Below, piece after piece: positions 55,499-64,000 of a stretch of 64,000 nucleotides of DNA. Under the pieces are notes generated by a model. It saw only the letters and a list, made by a program, of their open reading frames with translations. It had not been told where the DNA came from and did no database searches. A program made the position numbers and the translations under genes. The stretch lies in contig JAGHZR010000011.1 in NCBI GenBank assembly GCA_017745295.1, positions 56,559 to 120,558 of the forward strand. Direction: 5' to 3'. The stretch comes from Novosphingobium sp. (GTDB lineage: Bacteria > Pseudomonadota > Alphaproteobacteria > Sphingomonadales > Sphingomonadaceae). Within the stretch, counting starts at the first letter, position 1, and the number at the start of each line of letters is the position of its first letter.

Positions 55499-56183
55499 CA
55501 CCATAGCGGCGGGGCGACGGATCTGCCTCGTCGGTGCCAGCGGTCTCGTCGGTTCGGCGGTGATCGAGGAAAGCATCGGCCGCACGGACTTGCGCATCAT
55601 CGGCGTGGCGCGGCGCGAAGTGCCCTTGCCGAAGGGCGCGCGTCTGGAAATCCTCCTTGGCGATACGGCAGAGTGGCCGGTCCTGATCGAAGCCGCTCAT
55701 GCCGACGTGCTTGTCTGCGCCCTCGGCACGACCCGCAAGGCGGCGGGCAGCGACGAGGCCTTTCGCGCGGTCGATCACGATCTCGTGCTGGAGACCGCCC
55801 GCGCGGCGCGTCTGGCCGGGATCGAGCGCATGATCCTGGTTTCCTCGGTGGGTGCCGATCCCGAGAGCGGCAATCTCTACTTGCGCACCAAGGGGGAGGT
55901 GGAGAACGCGCTTGGCGGACTCGGCTTTGCCCGTCTCGACATTCTTCGGCCCGGTCTGCTCCGCGGAAAACGCGAGGAAGACCGGCCGCTTGAACGGGTC
56001 GGGCAGGTGGTTGCGCCGTTGGCGGATATTCTGGTGTTTCATGCAAGGTTGCGCCGGTTCCGCTCGATTGCCGCCGTCCGTCTGGCGCAAGTGATCCTGA
56101 CGCTTTCGGGAGAGACAGCGTCTGGCCGGTTCATCCATGAACACGATTCCATGGTGGAAATCCTGCGCGGCGCAAGATTCTGA
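55491..56183 (+). CDS. NAD(P)-binding Rossmann-fold protein (atypical SDR, HTATIP2-like)
   Basis: The 230-aa protein starts at ATG 55491, overlapping the end of dgt by 8 bp. It has CLVGASGLVGSAVIEESI (Rossmann glycine motif), VLVCALGTTRKAAGSDEAFRAVDHD and ILVSSVGADPES followed by YLRTKGEVENAL, as in NAD(P)H-binding/HTATIP2-like proteins. Substrate unknown. Confidence 0.85.
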   Translation: MSDTIAAGRRICLVGASGLVGSAVIEESIGRTDLRIIGVARREVPLPKGARLEILLGDTAEWPVLIEAAHADVLVCALGTTRKAAGSDEAFRAVDHDLVLETARAARLAGIERMILVSSVGADPESGNLYLRTKGEVENALGGLGFARLDILRPGLLRGKREEDRPLERVGQVVAPLADILVFHARLRRFRSIAAVRLAQVILTLSGETASGRFIHEHDSMVEILRGARF

Positions 56184-56283
56184 GGCGATATTCCGGCAAG
56201 TCGTGGAAATTGTGATGCAGTGCAGCGTGATGGCGTTGACTTGCACGCGGCGCTCCAGCAATTGACGAAATATCGCTGACAGC

Positions 56284-56500
56284 GCGGGAGAGACCTGCTG
56301 ATTCGCATCTGCGAAAAGGTGGGCGCCGAAGGAGCAACCGCCCCGGAATCTCTCAGGCAAAAGGACCGCGCCAAGTCGATAGCGACACTCTGGAAAGTGT
56401 CTCATTCCCATCGGGATTGAGGCCGCCGACGGTGTAACTTTGGCCTGCCTGTCATGGGCGTGTCGAGGGAAGCTCTCAGGTTTCCGTGACAGAGGGGGCA
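56284..56500 (+). ncRNA. Tandem glycine riboswitch
   Basis: Aptamer 1 (about 56284-56370) has CGGGAGAGACC, the conserved core CGCCGAAGGAGCAACCGCCC and CTCTCAGGCAAAAGGACCG. Aptamer 2 (about 56385-56500) has ACACTCTGGAAAG, CCGCCGACGGTGTAAC, CTCTCAGG and ending GACAGAGGGGGC. Both match the tandem glycine-sensing class, and gcvT starts 37 nt later. Glycine binding turns on gcv expression. Confidence 0.96.
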
Positions 56501-56536
56501 CCTGGAATGGTGTGCCGAACTGTGCGGAGTCATGTC

Positions 56537-57685
56537 TTGAGCGAATACCCGATTTCCGATTCCGATCAGGAACCCGAAGAACTGGCCCCGATGTTGCTGC
56601 CGCTGGACGGTTGGCACCGCGATCACGGCGGCCGCATGGTCGAATTCGCCGGTTACATGATGCCCGTTCAGTACGAAGGCATCATGGCCGAGCACCTCTG
56701 GACGCGTGAAAGCGCTGGCCTGTTCGACGTAAGCCACATGGGCCAGCTGCTGGTCACCGGCGAGGAAGACGCGCAGACCGATGTCGAGCCCGCTCTAGAA
56801 GCCGCGCTGCCGATCGACCTTTCGACGCTGAAGCTGGGCGCGGTGCGCTATTCGCTGCTGCTGGATGAGAACGGCGGCATTCTGGACGACCTAATGGTCT
56901 CGCGCTGGCCGGGCGGCTTCTACCTGGTCGTCAACGGCGCCACCAAGTGGGACGATATCGGTACGCTGCGCGAATACCTGCCGGATGACATCACGCTCAA
57001 CCACCTGGACGATCGCGCGCTGCTGGCGCTGCAAGGGCCTAAAGCGGTCGATGCGCTCGAACGCGTTGCGCCGGGCGTTGCCGCACTCACCTTCATGAAG
57101 GGCGGCCGTTTCACGCTGGGCGGCGTCGATGCCTGGATCAGCCGCTCGGGCTATACTGGCGAGGATGGCTTCGAGATCTCGGTCCCCGGCGAAGCTGCTG
57201 CCGACGTGGCCGACCTGCTGCTCGCCCAGCCCGAAGTGAAGCCGATCGGCCTTGGCGCGCGCGATTCGCTGCGTCTTGAAGCCGGTCTGCCGCTCTATGG
57301 CCACGACATGGACCCGGAACGTGGCCCCGTCGAAGCCGGCCTTGCTTTCGGCGTCAACAAGCGTCGCCGCCTCGAAGGCGGGTTCCCCGGTGCGACGCGC
57401 GTCCAGCGCGACTTTGCCGAGGGTACTGCCCAGAAGCGCATTGGCCTGAAGCTCGAAGGCCGTCAGGCCGCGCGTGAAGGGGCCAAGGTCTTCCATGGCG
57501 AACAGGAAGTTGGCGTGGTGACTTCGGGCGGTTTCTCGCCTTCGCTGCAGCACCCCATCGCCATGGCCTATGTCGACGCGGCGCTTGCCGCGGACGGCTC
57601 TGTCCTTTCCATCGAAATGCGGGGCAAGAAGCTCGACGCCACCGTCGCAGCCATGCCCTTCGTCCCCAATCGCTATCACCGCTGA
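56537..57685 (+). CDS. gcvT: Glycine cleavage system T protein (aminomethyltransferase)
   Basis: The 382-aa folate-dependent subunit has HGGRMVEFAGYMMPVQYEGIMAEHLW, FDVSHMGQL, ISRSGYTGEDGFEI, LEAGLPLYGHDMD and HPIAMAYVD. The TTG start at 56537 has GGAG 8 nt upstream and gives the usual MSEYPISDSD-type N-terminus; ATG 56507 is also open. It follows the glycine riboswitch. Confidence 0.95.
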   Translation: MSEYPISDSDQEPEELAPMLLPLDGWHRDHGGRMVEFAGYMMPVQYEGIMAEHLWTRESAGLFDVSHMGQLLVTGEEDAQTDVEPALEAALPIDLSTLKLGAVRYSLLLDENGGILDDLMVSRWPGGFYLVVNGATKWDDIGTLREYLPDDITLNHLDDRALLALQGPKAVDALERVAPGVAALTFMKGGRFTLGGVDAWISRSGYTGEDGFEISVPGEAAADVADLLLAQPEVKPIGLGARDSLRLEAGLPLYGHDMDPERGPVEAGLAFGVNKRRRLEGGFPGATRVQRDFAEGTAQKRIGLKLEGRQAAREGAKVFHGEQEVGVVTSGGFSPSLQHPIAMAYVDAALAADGSVLSIEMRGKKLDATVAAMPFVPNRYHR

Positions 57686-57697
57686 GGAACTCTACCC

Positions 57698-58069
57698 ATG
57701 ACCCGTTATTTCTCGCAGGAACACGAGTGGATCGAAATCGAGGGTGACCTCGGCACCGTCGGTATCACCGACTACGCACAGGGCCAGCTGGGCGACATCA
57801 CTTTCGTCGACTTGCCGGAAGCTGGCGCCGCGTTCGGCAAGGGCGATTCCGTTGCCGTGGTGGACTCGGTGAAGGCCGCTTCGGACGTCTACACCCCGGT
57901 TTCGGGCACCGTGGCCGAAGCCAACGGCGCGCTGACCGACGAGCCCGAGCTGGTCAACACCCAGGCCGAAACCGGCGGCTGGCTGTTCCGCATCACTCTG
58001 TCGGACGCTTCGGAACTGGAAGCGCTGATGGATGAAGCGGCTTACAAGGACTATGTCGAAAGCCTCTGA
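57698..58069 (+). CDS. gcvH: Glycine cleavage system H protein
   Basis: The 123-aa lipoyl carrier has its lipoylated Lys59 in [14 protein letters not shown]. It shuttles the aminomethyl group between P, T and L proteins. It is 12 bp after gcvT, and a repeat element lies between it and gcvPA. Confidence 0.97.
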   Translation: MTRYFSQEHEWIEIEGDLGTVGITDYAQGQLGDITFVDLPEAGAAFGKGDSVAVVDSVKAASDVYTPVSGTVAEANGALTDEPELVNTQAETGGWLFRITLSDASELEALMDEAAYKDYVESL

Positions 58070-58077
58070 CGTTCAGT

Positions 58078-58221
58078 CCTCCCCGAAACGGGGAGGGGGA
58101 CCGTCCGCAGGACGGTGGAGGGGACCCGCTGCCGGGCGCTACGCTTGCGCCAGGCCGCCAATCCCCTCCGTCAGCCTTTCTGGTGCCAATTGCCTCTGGC
58201 ACCTCCCCCACAGGGGGGCGA
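58078..58221. repeat. Intergenic repeat with several hairpins, family E, inside the gcv operon
   Basis: CTCCCCG/CGGGGAG (58079-58095), CCGTCC/GGACGG (58101-58116), GGAGGGGA/TCCCCTCC (about 58117-58169) and GGTGCCA/TGGCACC (58182-58203) pair into a folded element filling the gcvH-gcvPA gap. It may stabilise or separate the two halves of the mRNA. Confidence 0.75.
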
Positions 58222-58240
58222 CAATCATCCAGGAAACTCC

Positions 58241-59599
58241 ATGCGCTACCTTCCCCTGACTCCGGCCGACCGTGCCGAGATGCTCGGCGTCATCGGCGCC
58301 GCCAGCGTCGACGATCTCTTCGTCGATGTGCCCGCCGAAGCCCGCCTGTCCGGCCCGATCGCAGGCCTGCCTGCCCACGCCAGCGAAATGGCGGTGGAGC
58401 GGCACATGTCCGCGCTTGCGGCCAAGAACCTCTCGGCCGGCACGGCGCCGTTCTTCATCGGCGCGGGCGCCTATCGCCACCATGTTCCGGCCTCGGTCGA
58501 TCACCTGATCCAGCGCGGCGAGTTCCTGACCGCCTACACGCCCTACCAGCCGGAAATCGCGCAGGGCACGCTGCAGGTGCTGTTCGAGTTCCAGACACAG
58601 GTCGCGCGCCTGTTCGGCACCGACATTGCCAACGCCTCCATGTACGACGGTTCGACCGCGTGCTGGGAAGCGATCCTGATGGCCAGCCGCATCACCCGCA
58701 AGGACCGCGCGGTGCTGTCCAGCGGCCTGCACCCGCACTACGCCGAAGTGGTGCGCACGATGGCCAAGTTCACCGAAGACGATATCGTCTCGCTGAAGGC
58801 GCAACTCGTGCCGCAGGCCGATGACGCCGCCGTGATCGCCGCGATCGACGACAAGACCTCCTGCGTCGTCGTCCAGTATCCGGACGTGATGGGCCGCATC
58901 CCCGATCTCGCCGCGATTGCCGATGCCGCGCACGCCAAGGGCGCGCTGCTGATTGCCGTGGTCACCGAGCCGGTTGCGCTGGGCATGATCGAGGCGCCGG
59001 GCGCGCTGGGTGCCGACATCGTCGTGGGCGAAGGCCAGTCGATCGGCGTCGGCCTGCAGTTCGGCGGCCCCTACCTGGGCCTGTTCGGCTGCCGCGAGAA
59101 GTTCGTGCGTCAGATGCCGGGCCGTCTCTGCGGCCAGACCGTGGACGCCGAAGGCAAGCGCGGCTTCGTGCTGACGCTCTCCACGCGCGAACAGCATATC
59201 CGCCGCGAGAAGGCGACCAGCAACATCTGCACCAACTCCGGCCTTTGCGCGCTGGCTTTCAGCATTCACCTGACCCTGCTGGGCGGTGAAGGTCTGGCCC
59301 AGCTTGCCGCCGTGAACCACGACAAGGCGCAGGCGCTGATCGAGCGTCTGGCCAAGGTTCCGGGCGTGAAGGTGCTGAACGACGCCTACTTCAACGAGGC
59401 AACCGTGGTGCTGCCGCGCGATGCCCGCGAAGTCGTGCGCGAACTGGCCGACCGCAAGGTGCTGGGCGGCGTCTCGCTCGGCCGCCTGTTCCCCGAGGAC
59501 AGCGATCTGCACAACGGCCTGTTGGTGACGGCGACCGAGACCGTGACCGACGAGGATATCGAAACCTTTGCCCGTGAGCTTGAAGGAGTGCTGGCATGA
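58241..59599 (+). CDS. gcvPA: Glycine dehydrogenase (decarboxylating) subunit 1
   Basis: The 452-aa N-terminal half of split P protein starts [15 protein letters not shown] and has [37 protein letters not shown] and [14 protein letters not shown]. It pairs with GcvPB to decarboxylate glycine. Its stop overlaps the gcvPB ATG (ATGA). Confidence 0.96.
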   Translation: MRYLPLTPADRAEMLGVIGAASVDDLFVDVPAEARLSGPIAGLPAHASEMAVERHMSALAAKNLSAGTAPFFIGAGAYRHHVPASVDHLIQRGEFLTAYTPYQPEIAQGTLQVLFEFQTQVARLFGTDIANASMYDGSTACWEAILMASRITRKDRAVLSSGLHPHYAEVVRTMAKFTEDDIVSLKAQLVPQADDAAVIAAIDDKTSCVVVQYPDVMGRIPDLAAIADAAHAKGALLIAVVTEPVALGMIEAPGALGADIVVGEGQSIGVGLQFGGPYLGLFGCREKFVRQMPGRLCGQTVDAEGKRGFVLTLSTREQHIRREKATSNICTNSGLCALAFSIHLTLLGGEGLAQLAAVNHDKAQALIERLAKVPGVKVLNDAYFNEATVVLPRDAREVVRELADRKVLGGVSLGRLFPEDSDLHNGLLVTATETVTDEDIETFARELEGVLA

Positions 59600-61197
59600 A
59601 CGCGGTAAACGCAAGCGGCTGGCGCCCGAGCATGGGTGAGGCCGGTGAAGGCACGAGCTTCAAGACCGCTTCGGGCGACTATGGCCTGATGCTGGAAGAA
59701 GCGCTCAGCTTCGAACTCGGATCGTCCGAGAAGTGCGGTGTCGATCTCGACAAACCCAGCCGTCCGGCGGCTGCGGGCCTGTCGAAGTTCTTGCGCAAGT
59801 CGGCTCCGGCACTGCCGGGCCTGACCGAGCCGGAAACCGTGCGCCACTACACCCGCCTGTCGCGCCAGAACTACGCGATCGACCTCGGGCCGTTCCCGCT
59901 CGGTTCGTGCACGATGAAGCACAACCCGCGCCTGAACGAGAAGATGGCCCGCCTGCCGGGCTTCGCCGACGTTCACCCGCTCCAGCCGCAGAAGACGGTC
60001 GAGGGCGCGCTGGAAGTGATCGAGCAACTGGCCGACTGGCTGATCACGCTGACCGGCATGGCCTCGGTGGCGATGAGTCCCAAGGCCGGTGCGCACGGCG
60101 AGCTTTGCGGCCTGCTGTGCATCCGCGCCGCGCTCGACGCGCGCGGTGAGAAGCGCGACGTGGTGCTGGTTCCGGAAAGTGCCCACGGCACCAACCCGGC
60201 AACCGCCGCTTTCGCGGGCTTCAAGGTGCAGTCGATCCCGGCGACCCCGGAAGGCCGCGTCGATGTCGAGGCGCTGAAGGCCAAGCTTGGTCCGAACGTC
60301 GCGGGCGTGATGATCACCAACCCCAACACCTGCGGCCTGTTCGAGCCGGAGATGAAGGCGATCGGCGATGCGGTCCACGCAGCCGGCGGCTACGTCTATT
60401 GCGACGGCGCGAACTTCAACGCCATCGTCGGCAAGGTGCGCCCGGGCGACCTCGGCGTCGATGCCATGCACATCAACCTGCACAAGACCTTCTCCACCCC
60501 GCACGGCGGTGGCGGCCCCGGTGCCGGTCCGGTCGTGCTGTCCGAAGCGCTGGCGCCCTTCGCGCCGCTGCCTTTCGTCAGCCGCGGTGAAGACGGCCGC
60601 GTCCACCTCGTCGAAGAGGAAAACGCGGGCGAGGGCCATGCGCAGGCCTTCGGCCGCATGGTCGCCTTCCACGGCCAGATGGGCATGTTCACCCGCGCGC
60701 TGACCTACATCCTCAGCCACGGCGCGGATGGTCTGCGCCAGGTTGCCGAGGATGCGGTGCTCAACGCCAACTACGTCCTGCGTTCGTGCGAGGACCTGCT
60801 GCCGGCACCCTTCGCCAAGAGCGGCCCATGCATGCACGAGGCGCTGTTCAGCGACGCCGGTCTGGCCGAGGGCTTCTCCACGCTGGACATCGCCAAGGGC
60901 CTGATCGACGAGGGCTTCCACCCGATGACGGTCTACTTCCCGCTGGTGGTGAAGGGCGCAATGCTGGTCGAACCGACCGAGACCGAAAGCAAGGCCGGGC
61001 TCGACCGCTTCATCGGTTCGCTGCGCAGCCTTGCCCAGCGCGCCAAGGACGGCGACCAGAGCCTGCACAGCGCACCGCACTTCGCACCGCGCCGCCGGCT
61101 TGACGAAACGCTCGCGGCGCGTAAGCCAGTGCTCGTGTGGCAGGGCACTCCGGGTGAGCCGGGAACGCCCGCGCTGAGCGAATTCGGGGGTAGCTGA
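59596..61197 (+). CDS. gcvPB: Glycine dehydrogenase (decarboxylating) subunit 2
   Basis: The 533-aa C-terminal half carries the PLP lysine Lys297 in [16 protein letters not shown] and has [33 protein letters not shown] and [24 protein letters not shown]. It completes the T-H-PA-PB operon under the riboswitch. Confidence 0.96.
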   Translation: MNAVNASGWRPSMGEAGEGTSFKTASGDYGLMLEEALSFELGSSEKCGVDLDKPSRPAAAGLSKFLRKSAPALPGLTEPETVRHYTRLSRQNYAIDLGPFPLGSCTMKHNPRLNEKMARLPGFADVHPLQPQKTVEGALEVIEQLADWLITLTGMASVAMSPKAGAHGELCGLLCIRAALDARGEKRDVVLVPESAHGTNPATAAFAGFKVQSIPATPEGRVDVEALKAKLGPNVAGVMITNPNTCGLFEPEMKAIGDAVHAAGGYVYCDGANFNAIVGKVRPGDLGVDAMHINLHKTFSTPHGGGGPGAGPVVLSEALAPFAPLPFVSRGEDGRVHLVEEENAGEGHAQAFGRMVAFHGQMGMFTRALTYILSHGADGLRQVAEDAVLNANYVLRSCEDLLPAPFAKSGPCMHEALFSDAGLAEGFSTLDIAKGLIDEGFHPMTVYFPLVVKGAMLVEPTETESKAGLDRFIGSLRSLAQRAKDGDQSLHSAPHFAPRRRLDETLAARKPVLVWQGTPGEPGTPALSEFGGS

Positions 61198-61201
61198 GAG
61201 T

Positions 61202-61717
61202 ATGGGGGGAAACGGATACGCGGCCTGGCTGCCGTTGGCGATATTCGCCGGGATCATGGTCTGGCGCTTTCGCAGCCTTGAAAAGGCCCGGCCGCTCCGT
61301 CTCCCCCTGCTCTGGATCGCGCCGTTGATCGTCACGGCGGCGGTCAGCCTCGCGCTTTACGGAATGCCGCCTAGCCTCTTGGGCTGGAGCGCGCTCGCGG
61401 CCGGGTTCGCCATCGGCGGCGGGATCGGCATGCAGCGATCGCGCCTCATGCGGCTTCATGTAGAGGGCGAGGGGGGCGAGGCACGGGTGATGATGCGTCA
61501 GTCGCCGCTGGCGCTGCTACTGCTGCTCGCGGTCTTTGCGGCGCGGCGCATGATCCTGCCGGGCGGCATGGCCATGGGCGCCGCGCACCCGGCTGCCAGC
61601 GCGCTCATCATGACCGATGCCATGCTGGGCCTGGTGCTGGGGATGGTGGTCGTGAGCCGCCTCATTCTCTGGCAGCGGGCGCGAGGGATGGTGGCTGCGC
61701 ATATCACCGACAGCTGA
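61202..61717 (+). CDS. Integral membrane protein, DUF1453/CcdC-like
   Basis: The 171-aa protein has about five hydrophobic helices. It opens with WLPLAIFAGIMVWRFRSLEKARPLRLPLLWIAPLIVTAAVSL, and GWSALAAGFAIGGGIGMQRSRLMRL is followed by more helices. The topology and Arg-rich loop resemble the CcdC/DUF1453 family. It starts 4 bp after gcvPB and may be co-transcribed. Function unknown. Confidence 0.65.
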   Translation: MGGNGYAAWLPLAIFAGIMVWRFRSLEKARPLRLPLLWIAPLIVTAAVSLALYGMPPSLLGWSALAAGFAIGGGIGMQRSRLMRLHVEGEGGEARVMMRQSPLALLLLLAVFAARRMILPGGMAMGAAHPAASALIMTDAMLGLVLGMVVVSRLILWQRARGMVAAHITDS

Positions 61718-61744
61718 AACCTCGGCAGCGGCTTTCCTTGAAGA

Positions 61745-61784
61745 AAAAGCGGCGCGAAACGGGTTTCCGTTTCGCGCCGCTTTT
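61745..61784. terminator. Strong bidirectional terminator
   Basis: A perfect 18-bp stem AAAAGCGGCGCGAAACGG with GTTT loop and its complement ending in TTTT. It separates the gcv operon end from the convergent entericidin genes. Confidence 0.95.
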
Positions 61785-61810
61785 GTCTTGAGCGGGTCAC
61801 CGACGTTTCG

Positions 61811-61939
61811 TCAGGTCGCGCGATCGACTGCGTTTGCCGCCGATTCGATGTCCTGGCCAACGCCGCGAACGGTATTGCATGCAGCCGCACCGAGCACGAG
61901 GCCCGAAACTGCGAGCGCCAGAACCGCTTTCCTGATCAT
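61811..61939 (-). CDS. Entericidin-like lipoprotein, copy 1
   Basis: The 42-aa peptide has a lipoprotein signal (VLALAVSGLVLGAAAC, lipidated Cys21) and the entericidin pattern CNTVRGVGQDIESA. Entericidins form a small outer-membrane lipoprotein family, sometimes an antidote/toxin pair. A second, related gene lies 148 bp upstream on the same strand. Confidence 0.88.
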   Translation of the reverse strand: MIRKAVLALAVSGLVLGAAACNTVRGVGQDIESAANAVDRAT

Positions 61940-62087
61940 GTCTGCCTTACCCTTCCAGAGGCGCGCCCGGAACGGGCGCGTCCAACCGTCGCTAATCCAT
62001 TCGGAAATCGAGGGGAAGGGGACTGTGCTCACAACATGCCATGCCGATGCGCCGTCATGTCGCATCGGCATGGCATGGGCTTTCCCG

Positions 62088-62219
62088 TTACTTGATGGCG
62101 TCTTCGCCGGCCTGACCGACCGACTGGACGTCCTTGCCGGCGCCCTTCACGGTATTGCAGGCCGATGCCGAGACGACGATGCTGCCAACCACGAGGGCGA
62201 GGACCAGTTTCTTGACCAT
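62088..62219 (-). CDS. Entericidin-like lipoprotein, copy 2
   Basis: The 43-aa peptide has a signal ending SASAC (lipidated Cys20) followed by CNTVKGAGKDVQSVGQ. It resembles copy 1 but with a different C-terminus, as in EcnA/EcnB pairs. It is too short for ordinary ORF lists. Confidence 0.88.
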   Translation of the reverse strand: MVKKLVLALVVGSIVVSASACNTVKGAGKDVQSVGQAGEDAIK

Positions 62220-62284
62220 TGTCGGACTCCTTATTCACGCGGGTTCCCGGCATTTCATGCGGGAGCGAAGGGAGCAACTCGCAG

Positions 62285-63274
62285 TCAGGCGCGCGGTTCC
62301 CGCGTCATGTTCGGGGCGGCGGGAACGGTTTCTTCCGCTGCGCTTTCGTCGAGCGCGGAAGTGGGCGAAATCCGTTTCGACAAGTGGTGCTCGCGCCAGG
62401 TGATGATAAGCCCGGCGGCGATGATGAGCGGCGCGCCGAGCCATGTCGAGGCGGGCGGCAGGTGGTCGAAGATCGTGTAGCCATAGGCCGTGGCCCAGAT
62501 CAGCGCGGTATAGTCCATGACCACGACGGTGGCGACCGCGCCGTAGCGCAGCGCGGCGGTAATGAGTAGCTGGGCGAGCGTCCCGGCCAGACCCACGGCA
62601 ACGAGCAGCAGCCAGATGTGAGGCTCGTGCCGCTGGCCGTAAAACGGCAGGAGGACGGCGGCGAACAGCGAACCGAACAGCGCGAACCAGAACACGCAGG
62701 CGATCGGTGCCTCGGTTCGGGCGAGGTCGCGAATCTGGAAGCTGACCATGGCGACGATCACCCCCGCGCCCAGCCCGGCGGCAAGACCGGCGACGGGAAG
62801 CGCTCCGCTTCTGCCGCCGATCAGGTCGACAGGCTGGGTGATGATAAGGACACCGACGAAGCCCAGCACGACCGCCAGCCAGCGCCATGGTCCGACGCGG
62901 TCGCGCAGGACCAGAGCGGTAATGAGCACGGCGAAGAGCGGGGCGGTGAAGCCCAGCGTGGTCCCTACCGAAAGCGGCAGCAGCATGGCCGCCGTCACGT
63001 TGCAGACGAGACCCAGCGTCCCCGAAGTCGCGCGGAAGGCATGCGAGGAGAGGCGCCGGGTCCTGAGCAGTCCGATACGGCCCGTCGCCAGCAGCCAGCC
63101 GGCAATGAGCGGCACGGCCATGGCCTGCCGCCAGAACACCATCTCGGGGACGGAAACGCCGCGCTCGCCTGCCAGCTTGATGAGCATGAACATCGTCGAG
63201 AGCATGACCATCGCCATCAATCGCAGGGCGATAGCGAACAGGGGACGGTCTCGATGCGTTGGGGCGGTGCTCAC
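62285..63274 (-). CDS. EamA-family (DMT) membrane transporter
   Basis: The 329-aa protein has ten hydrophobic helices in two EamA repeats, with MVFWRQAMAVPLIAGWLLA, GFTAPLFAVLITALVLRDRVGPWRW and MDYTALIWATAYGYTIFDHLPPASTWLGAPLII. A hydrophilic tail follows. Substrate unknown; the family exports metabolites. Confidence 0.9.
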   Translation of the reverse strand: MSTAPTHRDRPLFAIALRLMAMVMLSTMFMLIKLAGERGVSVPEMVFWRQAMAVPLIAGWLLATGRIGLLRTRRLSSHAFRATSGTLGLVCNVTAAMLLPLSVGTTLGFTAPLFAVLITALVLRDRVGPWRWLAVVLGFVGVLIITQPVDLIGGRSGALPVAGLAAGLGAGVIVAMVSFQIRDLARTEAPIACVFWFALFGSLFAAVLLPFYGQRHEPHIWLLLVAVGLAGTLAQLLITAALRYGAVATVVVMDYTALIWATAYGYTIFDHLPPASTWLGAPLIIAAGLIITWREHHLSKRISPTSALDESAAEETVPAAPNMTREPRA

Positions 63275-63318
63275 CGTTCGGGCTTTAACTTCGATGCGGA
63301 AGGAGGCAAGGGCGGTTC

Positions 63319-63525
63319 ATGAACGATTCCGATAAGATCATGGCCGCCGTTGGCAGCCTGGCGGCACTCGTGGCGGTCGTCGCCTGGATCGGCGACCGTC
63401 GCCGCATGAAGCGCCGTGACCTCGACAGCGTGGGCTTCATGCCGTGGACGTCCGTGTTCTTCTTCGCGCTGATGGCGGCGGTATTGTTGCTCGGTGTCGT
63501 CGGCAAGGATCTCTTCAAGGGCTAG
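63319..63525 (+). CDS. Small two-helix membrane protein
   Basis: The 68-aa protein has two hydrophobic helices (about 8-24 and 45-62), separated by the basic GDRRRMKRRDLDS loop. It is divergent from the EamA gene. Its TAG stop abuts the inverted end of the MITE-like element. Confidence 0.65.
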   Translation: MNDSDKIMAAVGSLAALVAVVAWIGDRRRMKRRDLDSVGFMPWTSVFFFALMAAVLLLGVVGKDLFKG

Positions 63526-63692
63526 GGCGTAAACTCATAAACCGCGCCATTCGGGCGTCCTTCGGGATTTGACCAAAATGGCCCAGCGCTGCGCCGGCAG
63601 GACTTGAAATATCGACATATTCCTTCGCCCTGCTTTCTTGCCCTGAGCCATTTTGCCTCAAACTTCGATGGTGCGGTTTATGAGTTTACGCC
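63526..63692. mobile_element. MITE-like element with perfect 20-bp terminal inverted repeats
   Basis: GGCGTAAACTCATAAACCGC at 63526-63545 is the exact reverse complement of 63673-63692, and the match extends to 25 bp with one mismatch. The 167-bp element has no coding frame but contains an inner CAAAATGGC / GCCATTTTG inverted repeat. The flanks CTAG (63522-63525) and GTAG (63693-63696) may be a partial target duplication. The parent transposase is not in the window. Confidence 0.75.
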
Positions 63693-63703
63693 GTAGGAAG
63701 CCC

Positions 63704-64000
63704 TCAGAGGCAGGCTTCGAGATAGGCCTGGTCGAACCCGAACTGACGCGCCTTTTCCAGCGTGTAGGGGCGCAGGCCGGAGCTGCGGAATTCGCCGATG
63801 ATCTTGCCGTCGTCGGTCTCGTCCAGATATTCGAACTTGAAGAGTTCCTGGGTGACGATCACGTCGCCTTCCATGCCGATCACTTCGGTGATGTTGGTGG
63901 TGCGGCGCGAACCGTCGCGCAGGCGCTTCACCTGCACGATGATGTCCACCGACTCGGCGATCTGGCTGCTGGCGACGGGCCGTATCGGACTGCTCAGGAC
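63704..64000 (-). CDS. cpaF: CpaF-type ATPase, C-terminal fragment (cut by window edge)
   Basis: The minus strand is open to the window edge. The 98-residue tail reads AESVDIIVQVKRLRDGSRRTTNITEV, then VGMEGDVIVTQELFKFEYLDET and GLRPYTLEKARQFGF, as in the C-terminus of CpaF/TadA ATPases of Tad pilus systems. The rest of the gene and probably other cpa/tad genes lie beyond 64000. Confidence 0.85.
   Translation of the reverse strand, partial: VLSSPIRPVASSQIAESVDIIVQVKRLRDGSRRTTNITEVIGMEGDVIVTQELFKFEYLDETDDGKIIGEFRSSGLRPYTLEKARQFGFDQAYLEACL

Noticed and set aside
59386..61335. A 649-codon minus-strand frame across gcvPB
   Set aside because: gcvPB is unmistakable on the plus strand; the antisense product is Arg/Ala/Gly-rich without motifs.

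Overview
This window is high-GC chromosomal DNA of an alphaproteobacterium, most likely Sphingomonadaceae (Novosphingobium/Sphingobium-like). Supporting signs are a CcrM (GANTC) methyltransferase gene, the pckA-chvI-chvG-hprK-PTS cluster, a three-part pntAA/pntAB/pntB transhydrogenase next to an aa3-oxidase subunit IV peptide, cobS, a short HprK, and short palindromic intergenic repeats typical of sphingomonads. The species is inferred from gene content only. Most of the window is densely packed core genome. Many neighbouring genes overlap by 4 bases (ATGA), which indicates operons.

Layout. 1-4.1 kb: a cupin-like/GNAT pair and the proton-pumping pyrophosphatase hppA. 4.2-4.9 kb: a non-coding, repeat-bearing gap. 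4.9-8.7 kb (minus): bolA, hisG, hisD, nusB, thiL, with a J-domain gene divergent from bolA. 9.3-10.4 kb: a lower-GC patch of hypothetical genes. 10.4-15.4 kb: seven minus-strand genes (three GSTs, two VOC/PhnB proteins, a DUF1428 protein, an AHSA1-type SRPBCC protein) with a divergent HxlR regulator, probably an electrophile-detoxification unit. 16-22.4 kb: cobS, truA-fmt, recR, def, rmuC and a META-domain lipoprotein. 22.4-29.7 kb: a SpoU-type methyltransferase, ptsH, the EIIA, rapZ, hprK, chvG, chvI and divergent pckA. 29.7-38.2 kb: an EF-hand-like small protein, a DUF885 protein, an alpha/beta hydrolase, two tandem cysteine desulfurases, a ferredoxin and parC. 38.3-42.6 kb (minus): DUF1285, Nudix CoA pyrophosphatase, cca and two tandem retropepsin-like proteases. 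42.8-45.5 kb: a PQQ-type dehydrogenase lipoprotein, rnhB and an SDR. 45.5-48.4 kb: ccrM with a remarkable GANTC-rich upstream region, then folP. 48.4-54.3 kb: an SDR, an NtrC-like regulator with a changed GAFTGA loop, oxidase subunit IV and pntAA/AB/B. 54.3-61.7 kb: dgt, then a tandem glycine riboswitch driving gcvT-gcvH-gcvPA-gcvPB. 61.8-64 kb: two entericidins, an EamA transporter, a small membrane protein, a MITE-like element and the C-terminus of CpaF.

The most unusual signal is upstream of ccrM: eleven GANTC sites in about 150 bp, spaced in near-multiples of 10 bp, with two inverted GAGTC-N6-GACTC pairs and a duplicated 12-bp module. It looks like a methylation-sensing autoregulatory switch much denser than the Caulobacter ccrM leader. 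Other points of note are the HxlR/GST cluster, the GAFPGA activator, a 167-bp element with perfect 20-bp inverted ends, at least five families of short inverted repeats (one inside the gcv operon), a deformylase with a His-rich insert, and cobS without an adjacent cobT. I saw no rRNA, tRNA, CRISPR array, prophage or complete insertion sequence.
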